DNA of 12,356 nt from an uncultured Lachnospiraceae bacterium (GTDB taxonomy: Bacteria; Bacillota; Clostridia; Lachnospirales; Lachnospiraceae): contig CADBQE010000300.1 in NCBI GenBank assembly GCA_902796695.1, positions 1-12,356 on the forward strand, written 5' to 3'. The first letter of the stretch is position 1. Every line of letters begins with the position of its first letter. Below are positions 1 to 7,649 of the stretch, in pieces. Below the pieces are notes generated by a model, which saw only the letters and a program-made list of their open reading frames with translations, had not been told where the DNA came from and did not search any database. The position numbers and the translations under genes were made by a program.

Positions 1-2
1 CC

Positions 3-1385
3 CGCGCGGCTTTAGGCCAGGCCTGGGGCGGCCGGGGCGGCAAAGGGGAAAAGAGCGTAGCCGACGTGGATGAAGACAGCGTGACCATGGCTGTCGAAGC
101 GGCTATGGGCTGCTTCCGCTTTGCGGAACGGGAAGCGGTCAATACGCTGTATTTTGCTTCCACGACCGGTCCTTACGCGGAAAAAGCGCACGCATCCCTG
201 ATCGCCGTCGCGCTGGATCTGAAAGATGAGGACATTTTTGCCGCCGACGTGATGGGCACGACCCGCGCCGGCACCAACGCGCTCAAAGCGGCGCTGGACA
301 GCGCGGCTGCCAACCCCGGCGAAAGCGTCCTGGTCACGGCGGCGGACGCCCGCAACGGCTTCCCCAAGAGCGCGCAGGAGAGCGGCTTCGGCGACGGCGC
401 TGCCGCGGTTGTTGTCGGCACCGGCGATGACCTGCTGGCCGAAGTAGACTGCTTTGTCTCCGTCAGCGAAGAGATCAACGACTACTGGCGCAACGCCGGC
501 GACAAGTACACGCTGCACGCGGAAGGCCGCTTCTGTGACGAAGAAGGCTATCTGCGCGAGATGAAGATCATCCTGAAGAAGTTTGAAAAGGTCAGCGGCA
601 CGAAGGCAGCGGATTACGACAAGGTCGTTCTGGTCGCCCAGAATGCCAAGCTGCAGGGCAAGATCGCGGCCAAGTTCGGCATCGCCGAAGAAAAGCTGGT
701 GGATACCCTGCTGCTGAACGCGGGCGATACCGGTGCCGCGCAGGCGCTGCTGGGCCTGGTGAACGCGCTGGAGAACGCGGCGCCCGGCGAAAAGATCCTG
801 GTCGTGGACTACGGCAACGGCGCCAACGCCTTCTCCCTTACCGTAACGGATGAGATCAAGAAGCTGGAAGGCAAAGGCCAGATCCGCCGCTATCTGGAGA
901 CCCGTGCGGAGATCGATTCCTACGCGCGCTTCCTGTCCTGGCGTGATATCGCTCCGGCCGAACCCGGCGGAGCCTTCAAGCTTCCGGCCTCTACTTCCCA
1001 GACCTGGCGCGAGCAGAACATCAATATCGCTCTGCATGCCAGCCGCTGCAAAAAGTGCGGTGCGACGCTGTACCCCGTGGCACGCGTCTGCGACGTCTGC
1101 GGCTCTCTGGACGATTACGAAGAATTCCGCCTGTCCGATCAGGTCGGCAAGATCTTCACTTATTCGGTAGACCAGTACGCCGGCCGCAGCGATGATCCGC
1201 AGATCATCCAGGCCGTGGCGGAAATGCCCGACGGCTGCCACGTCTATACCATTATGACCAACTACAAAAAGGATGAAGTCCACGCCGGCATGGATGTGGA
1301 ATTCACTTTCCGGTTAATGCATCATCTGGGCAACTTCCCGAACTACTTCTGGAAGCTTCGGCCGTTAAGAAGGGAGACTGTGTAA
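3..1385 (+). CDS. HMG-CoA synthase-like domain fused to DUF35 zinc-ribbon/OB-fold (5' partial)
   Basis: The frame is open to the left edge. A GTG at 66 could start an ORF, but upstream in-frame residues (LGQAWGGRGGKGEKSVAD) continue the conserved KGEKxVAxxDEDSxTMAVEAA start of HMGCS-like proteins, so the gene begins outside the window. The N-terminal part (to about 840) is a thiolase-fold HMG-CoA synthase/KAS III-like domain. The C-terminal part (about 1020-1370) is DUF35: a zinc ribbon with cysteines at codons 1047, 1056, 1089 and 1098, then an OB-fold ending in YFWKLRP. DUF35 proteins are known partners of thiolases. Family catalytic residues seem absent: SES is STT (Thr codon 162-164), FACKAGT is GTTRAGT (Thr 261-263), and the HQPN histidine is Val (633-635). 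The role is therefore probably structural or substrate-binding for the thiolase encoded 2 nt downstream. Family assignment is firm; reaction is unknown. Confidence 0.9.
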   Translation, partial: RAALGQAWGGRGGKGEKSVADVDEDSVTMAVEAAMGCFRFAEREAVNTLYFASTTGPYAEKAHASLIAVALDLKDEDIFAADVMGTTRAGTNALKAALDSAAANPGESVLVTAADARNGFPKSAQESGFGDGAAAVVVGTGDDLLAEVDCFVSVSEEINDYWRNAGDKYTLHAEGRFCDEEGYLREMKIILKKFEKVSGTKAADYDKVVLVAQNAKLQGKIAAKFGIAEEKLVDTLLLNAGDTGAAQALLGLVNALENAAPGEKILVVDYGNGANAFSLTVTDEIKKLEGKGQIRRYLETRAEIDSYARFLSWRDIAPAEPGGAFKLPASTSQTWREQNINIALHASRCKKCGATLYPVARVCDVCGSLDDYEEFRLSDQVGKIFTYSVDQYAGRSDDPQIIQAVAEMPDGCHVYTIMTNYKKDEVHAGMDVEFTFRLMHHLGNFPNYFWKLRPLRRETV

Positions 1386-1387
1386 CC

Positions 1388-2587
1388 ATGTATTTCGAAA
1401 AAGACGGATTTAAAGATGAAGTGGCGATCATCGGCATGGGCTGCTCCAAGTTCGGTGAACGCTGGGACACCGGTCTGGAAGACCTGATCATTGAGGCGGC
1501 TTTCGAAGCCTTCGAAGACGCCGGCGTGGGTCCCAAGGACATCAAAGTAGGCTATTTTGCCAACACGAACGCCCCGAACAACTGCTCCGGCACCCCGGTG
1601 GCCGATGCCCTGAAAATGCACGGGATCCCGATCACCCGCAATGAAAACTGGTGCACCGCGGGCCATATCGCTCTGATCAACGCGGCGCTGGCCGTCAAGA
1701 GCGGCATGTGCGACATCGCGCTGGCGATCGGCGCCGAAAAGCTGAAAGACAGAGGCGCCGGCGGACTGGGCGTGGGCCGCGGTCTGAACCCGGTCCGTGA
1801 GACCCGCCGCGACGCTCCGGGCTCCTTCGCTCTGATCGCGGAAGCCTATTTCAAGAAATACGGCCTGACCTATGAACAGGGCAAGACCATGCTGGCCAAG
1901 ATCAGCGTGAAGAACCATGCCAACGGCTCCTTAAGCCCCAAGGCTCACTGCCACAACGTAGTCACGCTGGAGCAGGTCCTGAAGGCTCCCCTGATCGCGT
2001 CTCCTCTGGGCCTGTATGACTGCTGCGGCAACAGCGACGGCGCCGCCGCTGCCATCCTCTGCCGCGCGGATATCGCGAAGAAATTCCGCGACGACCCGAT
2101 CTACATCAAGGGCTTCGGCTGCTCGACGGATATGATCACGCCTCATTACCGCTGCCGCGACTTCGACTGGACCAGCTTCGAAGCGCTGCGCAACACCGCC
2201 AAGATGGCCTATGAAATGGCCGGCATCACCAATCCTTCCGAGGATCTGGACCTGGCGGAAGTGCACGACTGCTTCTCCATTACCGAGATGTGCATTTATG
2301 AAGACTTCGGCTTCATTCCGCGCGGCACGGCGTATCAGCACATCAACGAAGGCTACTTCGAACGCACCGGCAAACTGCCCGTCAACGTGGACGGCGGCTT
2401 AAAGTGCTTCGGCCACCCGGTAGGCGCTTCGGGCATCCGCATGACCTACGAGATCTACAAGCAGCTGCAGTATAAGGTAGACAACCCTGCCCGCCAGCTG
2501 AAGGATGTACACCGCGGCCTGTCCCAGACCTTCGGCGGCCCGCCTCAGATCGCGGCCTGCATGATCCTGGGCAACGAAAAAGGCTGA
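1388..2587 (+). CDS. Thiolase-family protein (SCP-x/archaeal acetyl-CoA acetyltransferase type)
   Basis: A 399-residue cytoplasmic protein of normal thiolase length. Visible landmarks are an N-terminal VAIIGMGCSKFGER strand, the nucleophile in NENWCTAGH (Cys89), the HDCF motif (His293-Asp294-Cys295-Phe296) typical of SCP-x and archaeal thiolases, and KCFGHPVGASG with His343. The usual third element near the C-terminus (CxGGG, or HNxGxGG in SCP-x types) reads SQTFGGPPQ (379-387), so the chemistry may not be a textbook biosynthetic thiolase reaction. The family makes or breaks C-C bonds of acyl-CoA esters; relatives bound to DUF35 partners include archaeal acetoacetyl-CoA thiolase and the steroid retro-aldolase Ltp2. 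Start: AAGGGAG at 1370-1376, 11 nt before ATG, and only 2 nt after the preceding stop, implying cotranscription and probably a complex with the HMGCS-like/DUF35 protein. Confidence 0.9.
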   Translation: MYFEKDGFKDEVAIIGMGCSKFGERWDTGLEDLIIEAAFEAFEDAGVGPKDIKVGYFANTNAPNNCSGTPVADALKMHGIPITRNENWCTAGHIALINAALAVKSGMCDIALAIGAEKLKDRGAGGLGVGRGLNPVRETRRDAPGSFALIAEAYFKKYGLTYEQGKTMLAKISVKNHANGSLSPKAHCHNVVTLEQVLKAPLIASPLGLYDCCGNSDGAAAAILCRADIAKKFRDDPIYIKGFGCSTDMITPHYRCRDFDWTSFEALRNTAKMAYEMAGITNPSEDLDLAEVHDCFSITEMCIYEDFGFIPRGTAYQHINEGYFERTGKLPVNVDGGLKCFGHPVGASGIRMTYEIYKQLQYKVDNPARQLKDVHRGLSQTFGGPPQIAACMILGNEKG

Positions 2588-2605
2588 TCGGGAAAGGAGA
2601 AAGAA

Positions 2606-3805
2606 ATGGCAGGAGCATTAGAAGGCATCCGCGTACTGGACATGGGCCGCGTTCTGGCGGGCCCGTCCTGCGCTGCCCTGCTGGGCGACATGGGCGCCGA
2701 AGTCATCAAGCTGGAACAGCCCGGACGGGGCGACGATTCCCGCGGCTTTGCCCCCATGAAGAAGGATAAAGACGGCAACAACGTCAGCTGCTACTACAAG
2801 AACTTCAACCGTTCCAAGAAAGGCATCACGCTGGACTTAAAGACCGGCAAGGAAGTCTTCCTGGAGCTGGTCAAGACCGTGGACGTGCTGGTGGAAAACT
2901 TCCGGCCGGGCACGATGGATAAGCTGGGCCTCGGCTACGAGGAATTAAAGAAAGTCAACCCCGGCCTGATCTACGGCTGCATCTCCGGCTTCGGCTCCAC
3001 GGGCCCTTACCGGAACCGCGCGGGCTATGATACCATGAGCCAGGCCTGGTCCGGCATCATGAGCATCACCGGCTGGCCGGAAGACGATCCGGTCCGCTGC
3101 GGCGCTTCGCTCTGCGACGTGATCGGCGGCCTGCATCTGACCATCGGCATCCTGGCGGCGCTGCGCCTTCGGGAAAAGACCGGCAGAGGCCAGTTCATCG
3201 ACATCTCCTTAACGGACGGCGGTGTGGTCGCGGAAGCTTCCATGGTGGAAGTCTACCTGGCCACGGGCAAGGTGCCGTACAAGAACGGCAACCGCTACAC
3301 CTCCTCCGCGCCGGGCGGCGGCTATCACACCAAGGACGGCTACTGCGTCATCAACGGCAGCGCGCCCAAATTCTGGGCCATGCTGGTGGATATCATCGGG
3401 CATCCGGAGCTGGCGGAAGATCCGCGCTTCCTGACCAACGCGCTGCGCGTGAAGAACCGTGAGGAGCTGGACCCTTACGTGGAAGCCTGGACCATGTCCC
3501 TGACCACGCAGGAGGTTATCGACACGCTGCTGCCGAAGGGATTTGCCTGCGCTCCGATCCTGACGATCGACCAGGTGGTGGCCAACGAGCAGATCGGCGT
3601 AGCCCGGAACATGTTCCCGGAGATCGACGATCCGGAAGTGGGACCGACCCGCTTTATCAACTCCGCGATCAAGATGGAGGAAGGCGGCCCCGAGATCCGC
3701 TGCCCTGCGCCTACCCTGGGCCAGCACAACGACGAGATCTATTCCACGATCCTGGGCTACAGTCCGGAAAAGATTCAGGAACTGAGAGAAAAAGGAATCA
3801 TTTAA
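2606..3805 (+). CDS. CaiB/BaiF (class III) CoA-transferase
   Basis: A 399-residue protein, usual length for the family. It opens with the hallmark GIRVLDMGRVLAGPSCAALL and GDMGAEVIKLEQPGRGD segments, continues with NFNRSKKGITLDLK and VENFRPGTMDKLGLGYEEL, and carries the catalytic aspartate in SLCDVIGG (Asp171, matching Asp169 of formyl-CoA transferase). Family members move CoA between carboxylic acids through a mixed-anhydride/aspartyl-CoA thioester intermediate, in the cytoplasm. Donor and acceptor cannot be read from the sequence. The start is supported by AAGGAG at 2594-2599, 6 nt before ATG, and 18 nt separate it from the thiolase stop, so the first three genes look like one transcription unit. 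The likely role is activation of an imported or generated carboxylate to the CoA ester used by the thiolase. Confidence 0.93.
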   Translation: MAGALEGIRVLDMGRVLAGPSCAALLGDMGAEVIKLEQPGRGDDSRGFAPMKKDKDGNNVSCYYKNFNRSKKGITLDLKTGKEVFLELVKTVDVLVENFRPGTMDKLGLGYEELKKVNPGLIYGCISGFGSTGPYRNRAGYDTMSQAWSGIMSITGWPEDDPVRCGASLCDVIGGLHLTIGILAALRLREKTGRGQFIDISLTDGGVVAEASMVEVYLATGKVPYKNGNRYTSSAPGGGYHTKDGYCVINGSAPKFWAMLVDIIGHPELAEDPRFLTNALRVKNREELDPYVEAWTMSLTTQEVIDTLLPKGFACAPILTIDQVVANEQIGVARNMFPEIDDPEVGPTRFINSAIKMEEGGPEIRCPAPTLGQHNDEIYSTILGYSPEKIQELREKGII

Positions 3806-3818
3806 AAAGTCTTTGAAA

Positions 3819-3849
3819 GTCGGGCAGAGGAAATATTTCTCTGCCCGAC
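3819..3849 (+). other. Intercistronic hairpin without T-tract
   Basis: A perfect 11-bp inverted repeat (GTCGGGCAGAG at 3819-3829 and its complement at 3839-3849) with a 9-nt A/T-rich loop that could close by three further pairs. It lies in the 65-nt gap between the CoA-transferase and the dehydrogenase. No run of T follows on the + strand, so it is not a standard rho-independent terminator. It may be an mRNA-stability or processing element, a weak terminator, or a DNA operator. It shares the arm core CGGGCAGA/TCTGCCCG with the terminator at 9051-9086. Confidence 0.65.
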
Positions 3850-3870
3850 AGTACAAAAGAGGAAATAATC

Positions 3871-4857
3871 ATGAGCAGACCTAAAATTTTACTGACCAAC
3901 CAGGTGCGTCCGGCCGGCCTTGCGAAGCTGGAAGAATACGGCTTTGAAGTGATTCGCTCCGAGAGCAACCTGGTGGCGGATGTGAAAAAGCTGATCGGCG
4001 AAGCGGACGGCATTATCGCCCGCATGACGCCGGTGAAGGCGGAGCTGATCGAAGCGGCGCCGAATCTGAAGATCATCGGCATGCACGGCGTGGGCCTGGA
4101 CGGCATCGACGTGAAGCTGGCGGAAGAAAAGGGCATCGCCGTGGTGCATACGCCGGAAGCGAACGCGATCTCCGTGGCGGAGAACGTCATGGGCATGATC
4201 CTGAACCTGGCCAAGCACACGATCCCCGCGGACCATGCGCTGCGCGTGGAAGGCAGGTTCTCGGACCGCGACAAATTCGCGGGACACGATATCTATGGCA
4301 AGACCCTGGGCATCGTGGGCCTGGGCCGCATCGGCCGCCGTCTGGCTTCGATGGCTTCCCTCGGCTTCGGCATGGAAGTGATCGCGTTTGACCCCTACGT
4401 GGACGCGGAGCGGATGGCTTCCGTGGGCACCGGCGTAAAGAAGATGGACAGCATTGAAGAAGTGCTGGCCGCCGCGGACTTCGTATCCTTCCACACGGCC
4501 ATGACCGAGGAAATGCGCGGATTTGTGAATTACGAGCGCCTGAAGCTCATGAAGCCCACCGCTTATTTCATCAACGAGATGCGCGGCCCGCTGGTAGTGG
4601 AAGAGGACTTAAAGCGTGCTCTGGAAGAAGGCGTGATCGCCGGCGCGGCGCTGGACGTCTTCTGTCAGGAACCGGCGCCGGGCGACCTGCCGCTGTTTAA
4701 GGCGCCCAACCTGATCGCCACGCCGCATATCGGCGCTTCCACCGTGGAAAGCATGGACCGGACCATCCTGACGCTGGCGGAGGAGTTCCATCACTTCTTT
4801 AACGGAGAGAAGGTCAATTATCTGGCGAATCCGGGGTATAAGGAAAACGCACGGTAA
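3871..4857 (+). CDS. D-2-hydroxyacid dehydrogenase, NAD(P)-dependent (PGDH-like)
   Basis: A 328-residue cytoplasmic member of the D-isomer-specific 2-hydroxyacid dehydrogenase family, which interconverts D-2-hydroxyacids and 2-oxoacids. The Rossmann motif is GIVGLGRIG (Gly150, Gly152, Gly155), followed by an acidic residue in AFDPYVD. The catalytic triad is complete: Arg238 in NEMRGPLV, Glu267 in CQEPAP, His286 in ATPHIGAST. The usual INTARGG stretch is INEMRGP here, a departure close to the active site that may reflect a different substrate. The length lacks the ACT regulatory tail of long serine-pathway PGDH enzymes, so serine synthesis is less likely than a catabolic role. The start has AGAGGA at 3858-3863, 7 nt before ATG. 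The regulator starts 6 nt after its stop. Substrate is unassigned. Confidence 0.93.
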   Translation: MSRPKILLTNQVRPAGLAKLEEYGFEVIRSESNLVADVKKLIGEADGIIARMTPVKAELIEAAPNLKIIGMHGVGLDGIDVKLAEEKGIAVVHTPEANAISVAENVMGMILNLAKHTIPADHALRVEGRFSDRDKFAGHDIYGKTLGIVGLGRIGRRLASMASLGFGMEVIAFDPYVDAERMASVGTGVKKMDSIEEVLAAADFVSFHTAMTEEMRGFVNYERLKLMKPTAYFINEMRGPLVVEEDLKRALEEGVIAGAALDVFCQEPAPGDLPLFKAPNLIATPHIGASTVESMDRTILTLAEEFHHFFNGEKVNYLANPGYKENAR

Positions 4858-4863
4858 AAACCC

Positions 4864-5604
4864 ATGAAGACGATCACTGACAGACAGCTGATCCGTGACG
4901 GGGCCGGGGAGGCGGTACGCCTCTTCGGCCCTTTGTCTGAAGGCGTGTTCCGCAACGCCTACGCGATCGACGACCTGAAGCTGCTGTGCGCCGCCATCCG
5001 CGGCGCGGACGAACAGAGAGCACGGGAATATCTCAACCAGATCATCGAGACCATGTATGAAAGGCTGGAGGATGAAGAAAACGGCCTGCGCTGGCAGGTG
5101 GCGGAGCTGTTCATCCGCATGAGCCGGGCGGCTATGCGGGCCGGCGCGGAGAAAAGCGAGCTGGCCGCCTTCTGCGGGAAACATCTGGAACGGATGGACA
5201 CACGAAAAACCGATGAACTGAAAAGCTGGCTGCACAGCGGGCTGACGGTTTTTCTGAGCTATGTGATGGACCTGAGCGGCGTCACGCACAAACAGGTCGT
5301 TTCCGCCAGCGTGGAGTATATCCGCAGGCATCTGTCGGAAAAAATATCGCTGAGCGAAGCGGCTTCGCACGTTAATCTGTCCCGATCGTATTTCTGCAAG
5401 ATCCTGAAGGATGAACTGGGCTGCTCCTATACGACGCTGCAGAACCGGCTGCGGATCGAACACAGCTGCCAGCTGCTCAGCCAGGGCGTGTCGATCGCGG
5501 AGGCGGCCCAGGAAGTCGGTTTCGACGACCAGTCCTATTTTACGAAGTGCTTCCGTACCGTTTTGGGGGTCACGCCGGGCCAGTACCGCAACAGCAGGGT
5601 TTAA
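4864..5604 (+). CDS. AraC-family transcriptional regulator (PocR-like, lacking the sensory domain)
   Basis: A 246-residue DNA-binding regulator. Residues about 145-246 form the AraC double helix-turn-helix: first HTH around KISLSEAASHVNLSRSYFCKIL (160-181), second around VSIAEAAQEVGFDDQSYF (209-226), ending in the family signature GVTPGQYR. Residues about 20-140 are helical and resemble the middle region of PocR-type regulators (IRGADEQRAREYLNQI, LFIRMSRAAMRAGA). The roughly 150-residue PocR sensory domain that normally precedes this region is missing, so how it senses its signal is unclear. No good ribosome site precedes ATG at 4864; with the upstream stop only 6 nt away, translational coupling to the dehydrogenase is likely. 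It is the probable local regulator, possibly acting at the promoter in 5605-5745. Confidence 0.9.
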   Translation: MKTITDRQLIRDGAGEAVRLFGPLSEGVFRNAYAIDDLKLLCAAIRGADEQRAREYLNQIIETMYERLEDEENGLRWQVAELFIRMSRAAMRAGAEKSELAAFCGKHLERMDTRKTDELKSWLHSGLTVFLSYVMDLSGVTHKQVVSASVEYIRRHLSEKISLSEAASHVNLSRSYFCKILKDELGCSYTTLQNRLRIEHSCQLLSQGVSIAEAAQEVGFDDQSYFTKCFRTVLGVTPGQYRNSRV

Positions 5605-5629
5605 GGGCTCGAAACCGGAAAAAAAGGAC

Positions 5630-5694
5630 GATATTACCAAAAAGAAAAATATCATTCAAGACGGGGACGGCGGCCTTCCCGTATAATAAGGCCG
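5630..5694 (+). promoter_or_regulatory. Candidate promoter/operator upstream of the TRAP genes
   Basis: The 141-nt gap between the AraC gene and the permease holds a perfect TATAAT at 5682-5687 framed by a 7-bp inverted repeat (CGGCCTT 5671-5677, AAGGCCG 5688-5694). No convincing -35 hexamer stands 16-18 nt upstream, which fits a promoter needing an activator. A second inverted repeat, GATATT at 5630-5635 and AATATC at 5648-5653, sits upstream where an activator could bind. Assignment rests on motif matches only. Confidence 0.45.
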
Positions 5695-5745
5695 ATAATT
5701 GAAGCTGACGTGGAGATTGATCAGATAGGAGGGTGAATTAACAGA

Positions 5746-7617
5746 ATGTTGTCCGTTGAGAAAATGCGGGAGATCCGAAAATTCCTGTCGGGTGTTTTTG
5801 CAATAGCCCTGGCGCTGTTCCATCTGCTGGCGGGTATCTGGGGGATTCCCAACACCTATGTTTTCCGCTACACCCATCTGTCGCTGATGATGATCATCGT
5901 GCTGCTGATCCGTCCGATGAGCAGGAAGCACGAGAAGCTGTCATTCTACTGCGACATGGGCATGGCCGGGATCATGCTGGCCTGCTGGATCTATATCATC
6001 TGGGATATCGAGGCCTTTATCGTCCGGTTCGGCAATATTTCGGACGCGGATTTGATCTTCGGCATCCTGTACCTGCTGATCCTGCTGGAGCTTTCCAGAC
6101 GAGTGGCGGGCATGGCCATGGTCATTATTGCGATCGTGTTCTTCGGCCAGAACCTGATCGCGGAAAGCCTGCCGGGCTTCCTGATGCGCAAGAGCCTGAG
6201 CCTGCGTACGATGGTGGACTTTGTGTTTGTCCGCGTCGACGGCCTGATCGGGTCCCCTATTACGGCCATGTCCACCTATGTGGTGCTGTTCATGGTCTTT
6301 GCCGCGCTGCTGACGACGTCTCACGCCGGTGATTTCTTCATTGACGTCGCGACGGCCGTGACCGGCAAATCGCGCGGCGGCCCCGCCAAAGCCGCTGTCG
6401 TGGCCAGCGCCTGCTTCGGCACGCTGTCCGGCTCCGCGGTCGCCAACGTGGCTTCGACAGGTTCCGTTACGATCCCGCTCATGAAGAGCATCGGCTATGA
6501 CAAGGAATTTGCCGGCGCCGTGGAAGCCGTGGCATCCACCGGCGGACAGATCATGCCGCCCATGATGGGCGCGGCGGCCTTCATTCTGGCGCAGAACGTA
6601 GCCATTCCCTATATTCAGGTCGCGGCGGCGGCCGCTATCCCGGCCGTGCTGTATTTCGTGGCTGTTTATTTCCAGGTAGACCTGCGGGCCGGCAAGCTGG
6701 GCCTTAAGGGAACGCCTTCCGAGAAGATCCCCAAGCTGCGGAAAGTCATGAAAGAGGGATGGATGCTTCTGATCCCCATTATCCTGATGGTCTACTTCCT
6801 GGCGCAGAACAAGAGTGCGCAGTTCGCGGCATTAATTGCCATCGCGTCGCTGCTGATCGTGTCGACGATCAACAAGAAGACGCGCATGGACGGCCGCGGC
6901 GTGATGGACGGCATCATGCAGGGCATCAAGGACTGCGCGGCGGTCTCCGTTACGTCCGGTGCGGCCGGCGTGATTATCGGGGGCATTTCCAATACCGGCC
7001 TGAACCTGACCTTTGCGCACCAGATCGTGAAGATCTGCAACAACAGCCTTCCGCTGGCCCTGCTGCTGGTGGCGGTGGTCGCCCTGATCCTGGGCATGGG
7101 CATGACGACAACGGCCGTGTATGTCACCGTCGCCGTCATCATGGCGCCGGCCCTGATCAATATGGGGGTCGGCATGCTGGCCGCCCACCTGTTCTGCTTC
7201 TACTTCGGCTGCATCAACGCCATCACCCCGCCGGTCTGCGTCGCATCGTTTACCGCGGCGGGAATCTCGGGAGGATCGCCTACCAAAACCGGATGGATTT
7301 CATTCCGCCTGGGCCTGCTGGCTTTCCTGATTCCGTTCATCTTTGTCTATCAGCCCAGCCTGATCCTGCAGGAAGGCACCGTTCTGGACATCATTCTGGC
7401 GACGGCCACCGCGATGATCGGCTGCTGGTCCTTCGGGGTAGCGCTGGAAGGCTTCTTCAAGACCAATGTTCCGCTGTGGCAGAGACCTCTGTGGCTGGCG
7501 GGCGGCATTATGCTTATGGTCCCCGGTCTGCTGACGGACGGTATCGGCATCGCACTGGTCGCGGTCGGAGTGGTGCTTCAGCTGATGGCGCAGCGTAAAG
7601 CGCAGCCTGCGGTCTGA
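5746..7617 (+). CDS. TRAP transporter fused permease subunit (TAXI type, 4TM + 12TM)
   Basis: A 623-residue, highly hydrophobic inner-membrane protein. The first part (about residues 10-130) contains several membrane helices equivalent to the small TRAP subunit; the rest is the large DctM-like transport domain. Diagnostic segments include SRRVAGMAMVIIAIVFFGQN, FGTLSGSAVANVASTGS (from about residue 224), VEAVASTGGQIMPPMMGAAAFILA, and the second inverted-repeat half LGMGMTTTAVYV and CINAITPPVCVASF. TRAP systems use an ion gradient and an extracytoplasmic binding protein to import carboxylates. The fused permease is the form that pairs with TAXI binding proteins, and one is encoded nearby. The start ATG is 13 nt after AGGAGG (5727-5732), a long spacing; an in-frame ATG at 5764 is a weaker alternative. 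Substrate unknown, probably an organic acid. Confidence 0.95.
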   Translation: MLSVEKMREIRKFLSGVFAIALALFHLLAGIWGIPNTYVFRYTHLSLMMIIVLLIRPMSRKHEKLSFYCDMGMAGIMLACWIYIIWDIEAFIVRFGNISDADLIFGILYLLILLELSRRVAGMAMVIIAIVFFGQNLIAESLPGFLMRKSLSLRTMVDFVFVRVDGLIGSPITAMSTYVVLFMVFAALLTTSHAGDFFIDVATAVTGKSRGGPAKAAVVASACFGTLSGSAVANVASTGSVTIPLMKSIGYDKEFAGAVEAVASTGGQIMPPMMGAAAFILAQNVAIPYIQVAAAAAIPAVLYFVAVYFQVDLRAGKLGLKGTPSEKIPKLRKVMKEGWMLLIPIILMVYFLAQNKSAQFAALIAIASLLIVSTINKKTRMDGRGVMDGIMQGIKDCAAVSVTSGAAGVIIGGISNTGLNLTFAHQIVKICNNSLPLALLLVAVVALILGMGMTTTAVYVTVAVIMAPALINMGVGMLAAHLFCFYFGCINAITPPVCVASFTAAGISGGSPTKTGWISFRLGLLAFLIPFIFVYQPSLILQEGTVLDIILATATAMIGCWSFGVALEGFFKTNVPLWQRPLWLAGGIMLMVPGLLTDGIGIALVAVGVVLQLMAQRKAQPAV

Positions 7618-7635
7618 TTCCCGCGGGAAGGAATG

Positions 7636-7641
7636 AGGAGG
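7636..7641 (+). promoter_or_regulatory. Ribosome binding site deciding the start of the small membrane protein
   Basis: AGGAGG lies 2 nt before the ATG at 7644 but 8 nt before the in-frame ATG at 7650. The second distance is normal for initiation, so 7650 is the preferred start. Confidence 0.7.
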
Positions 7642-7649
7642 ATATGACA

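Noticed and set aside
66..68. GTG at 66 as the true start of the HMGCS-like gene
   Set aside because: In-frame residues upstream of it match the family's conserved N-terminus and the frame is open to the edge, so the start is outside the window.
12..1283. A 423-codon open frame on the minus strand opposite the HMGCS-like/DUF35 gene
   Set aside because: Its translation has no recognisable motif, is rich in Arg/Ala/Gly as expected from antisense of GC-rich code, and the + strand frame has clear family motifs.
6759..7598. A 279-codon alternative frame on the + strand inside the permease gene
   Set aside because: Shadow frame with Asp/His/Arg-rich composition; the permease frame carries all TRAP motifs through this region.
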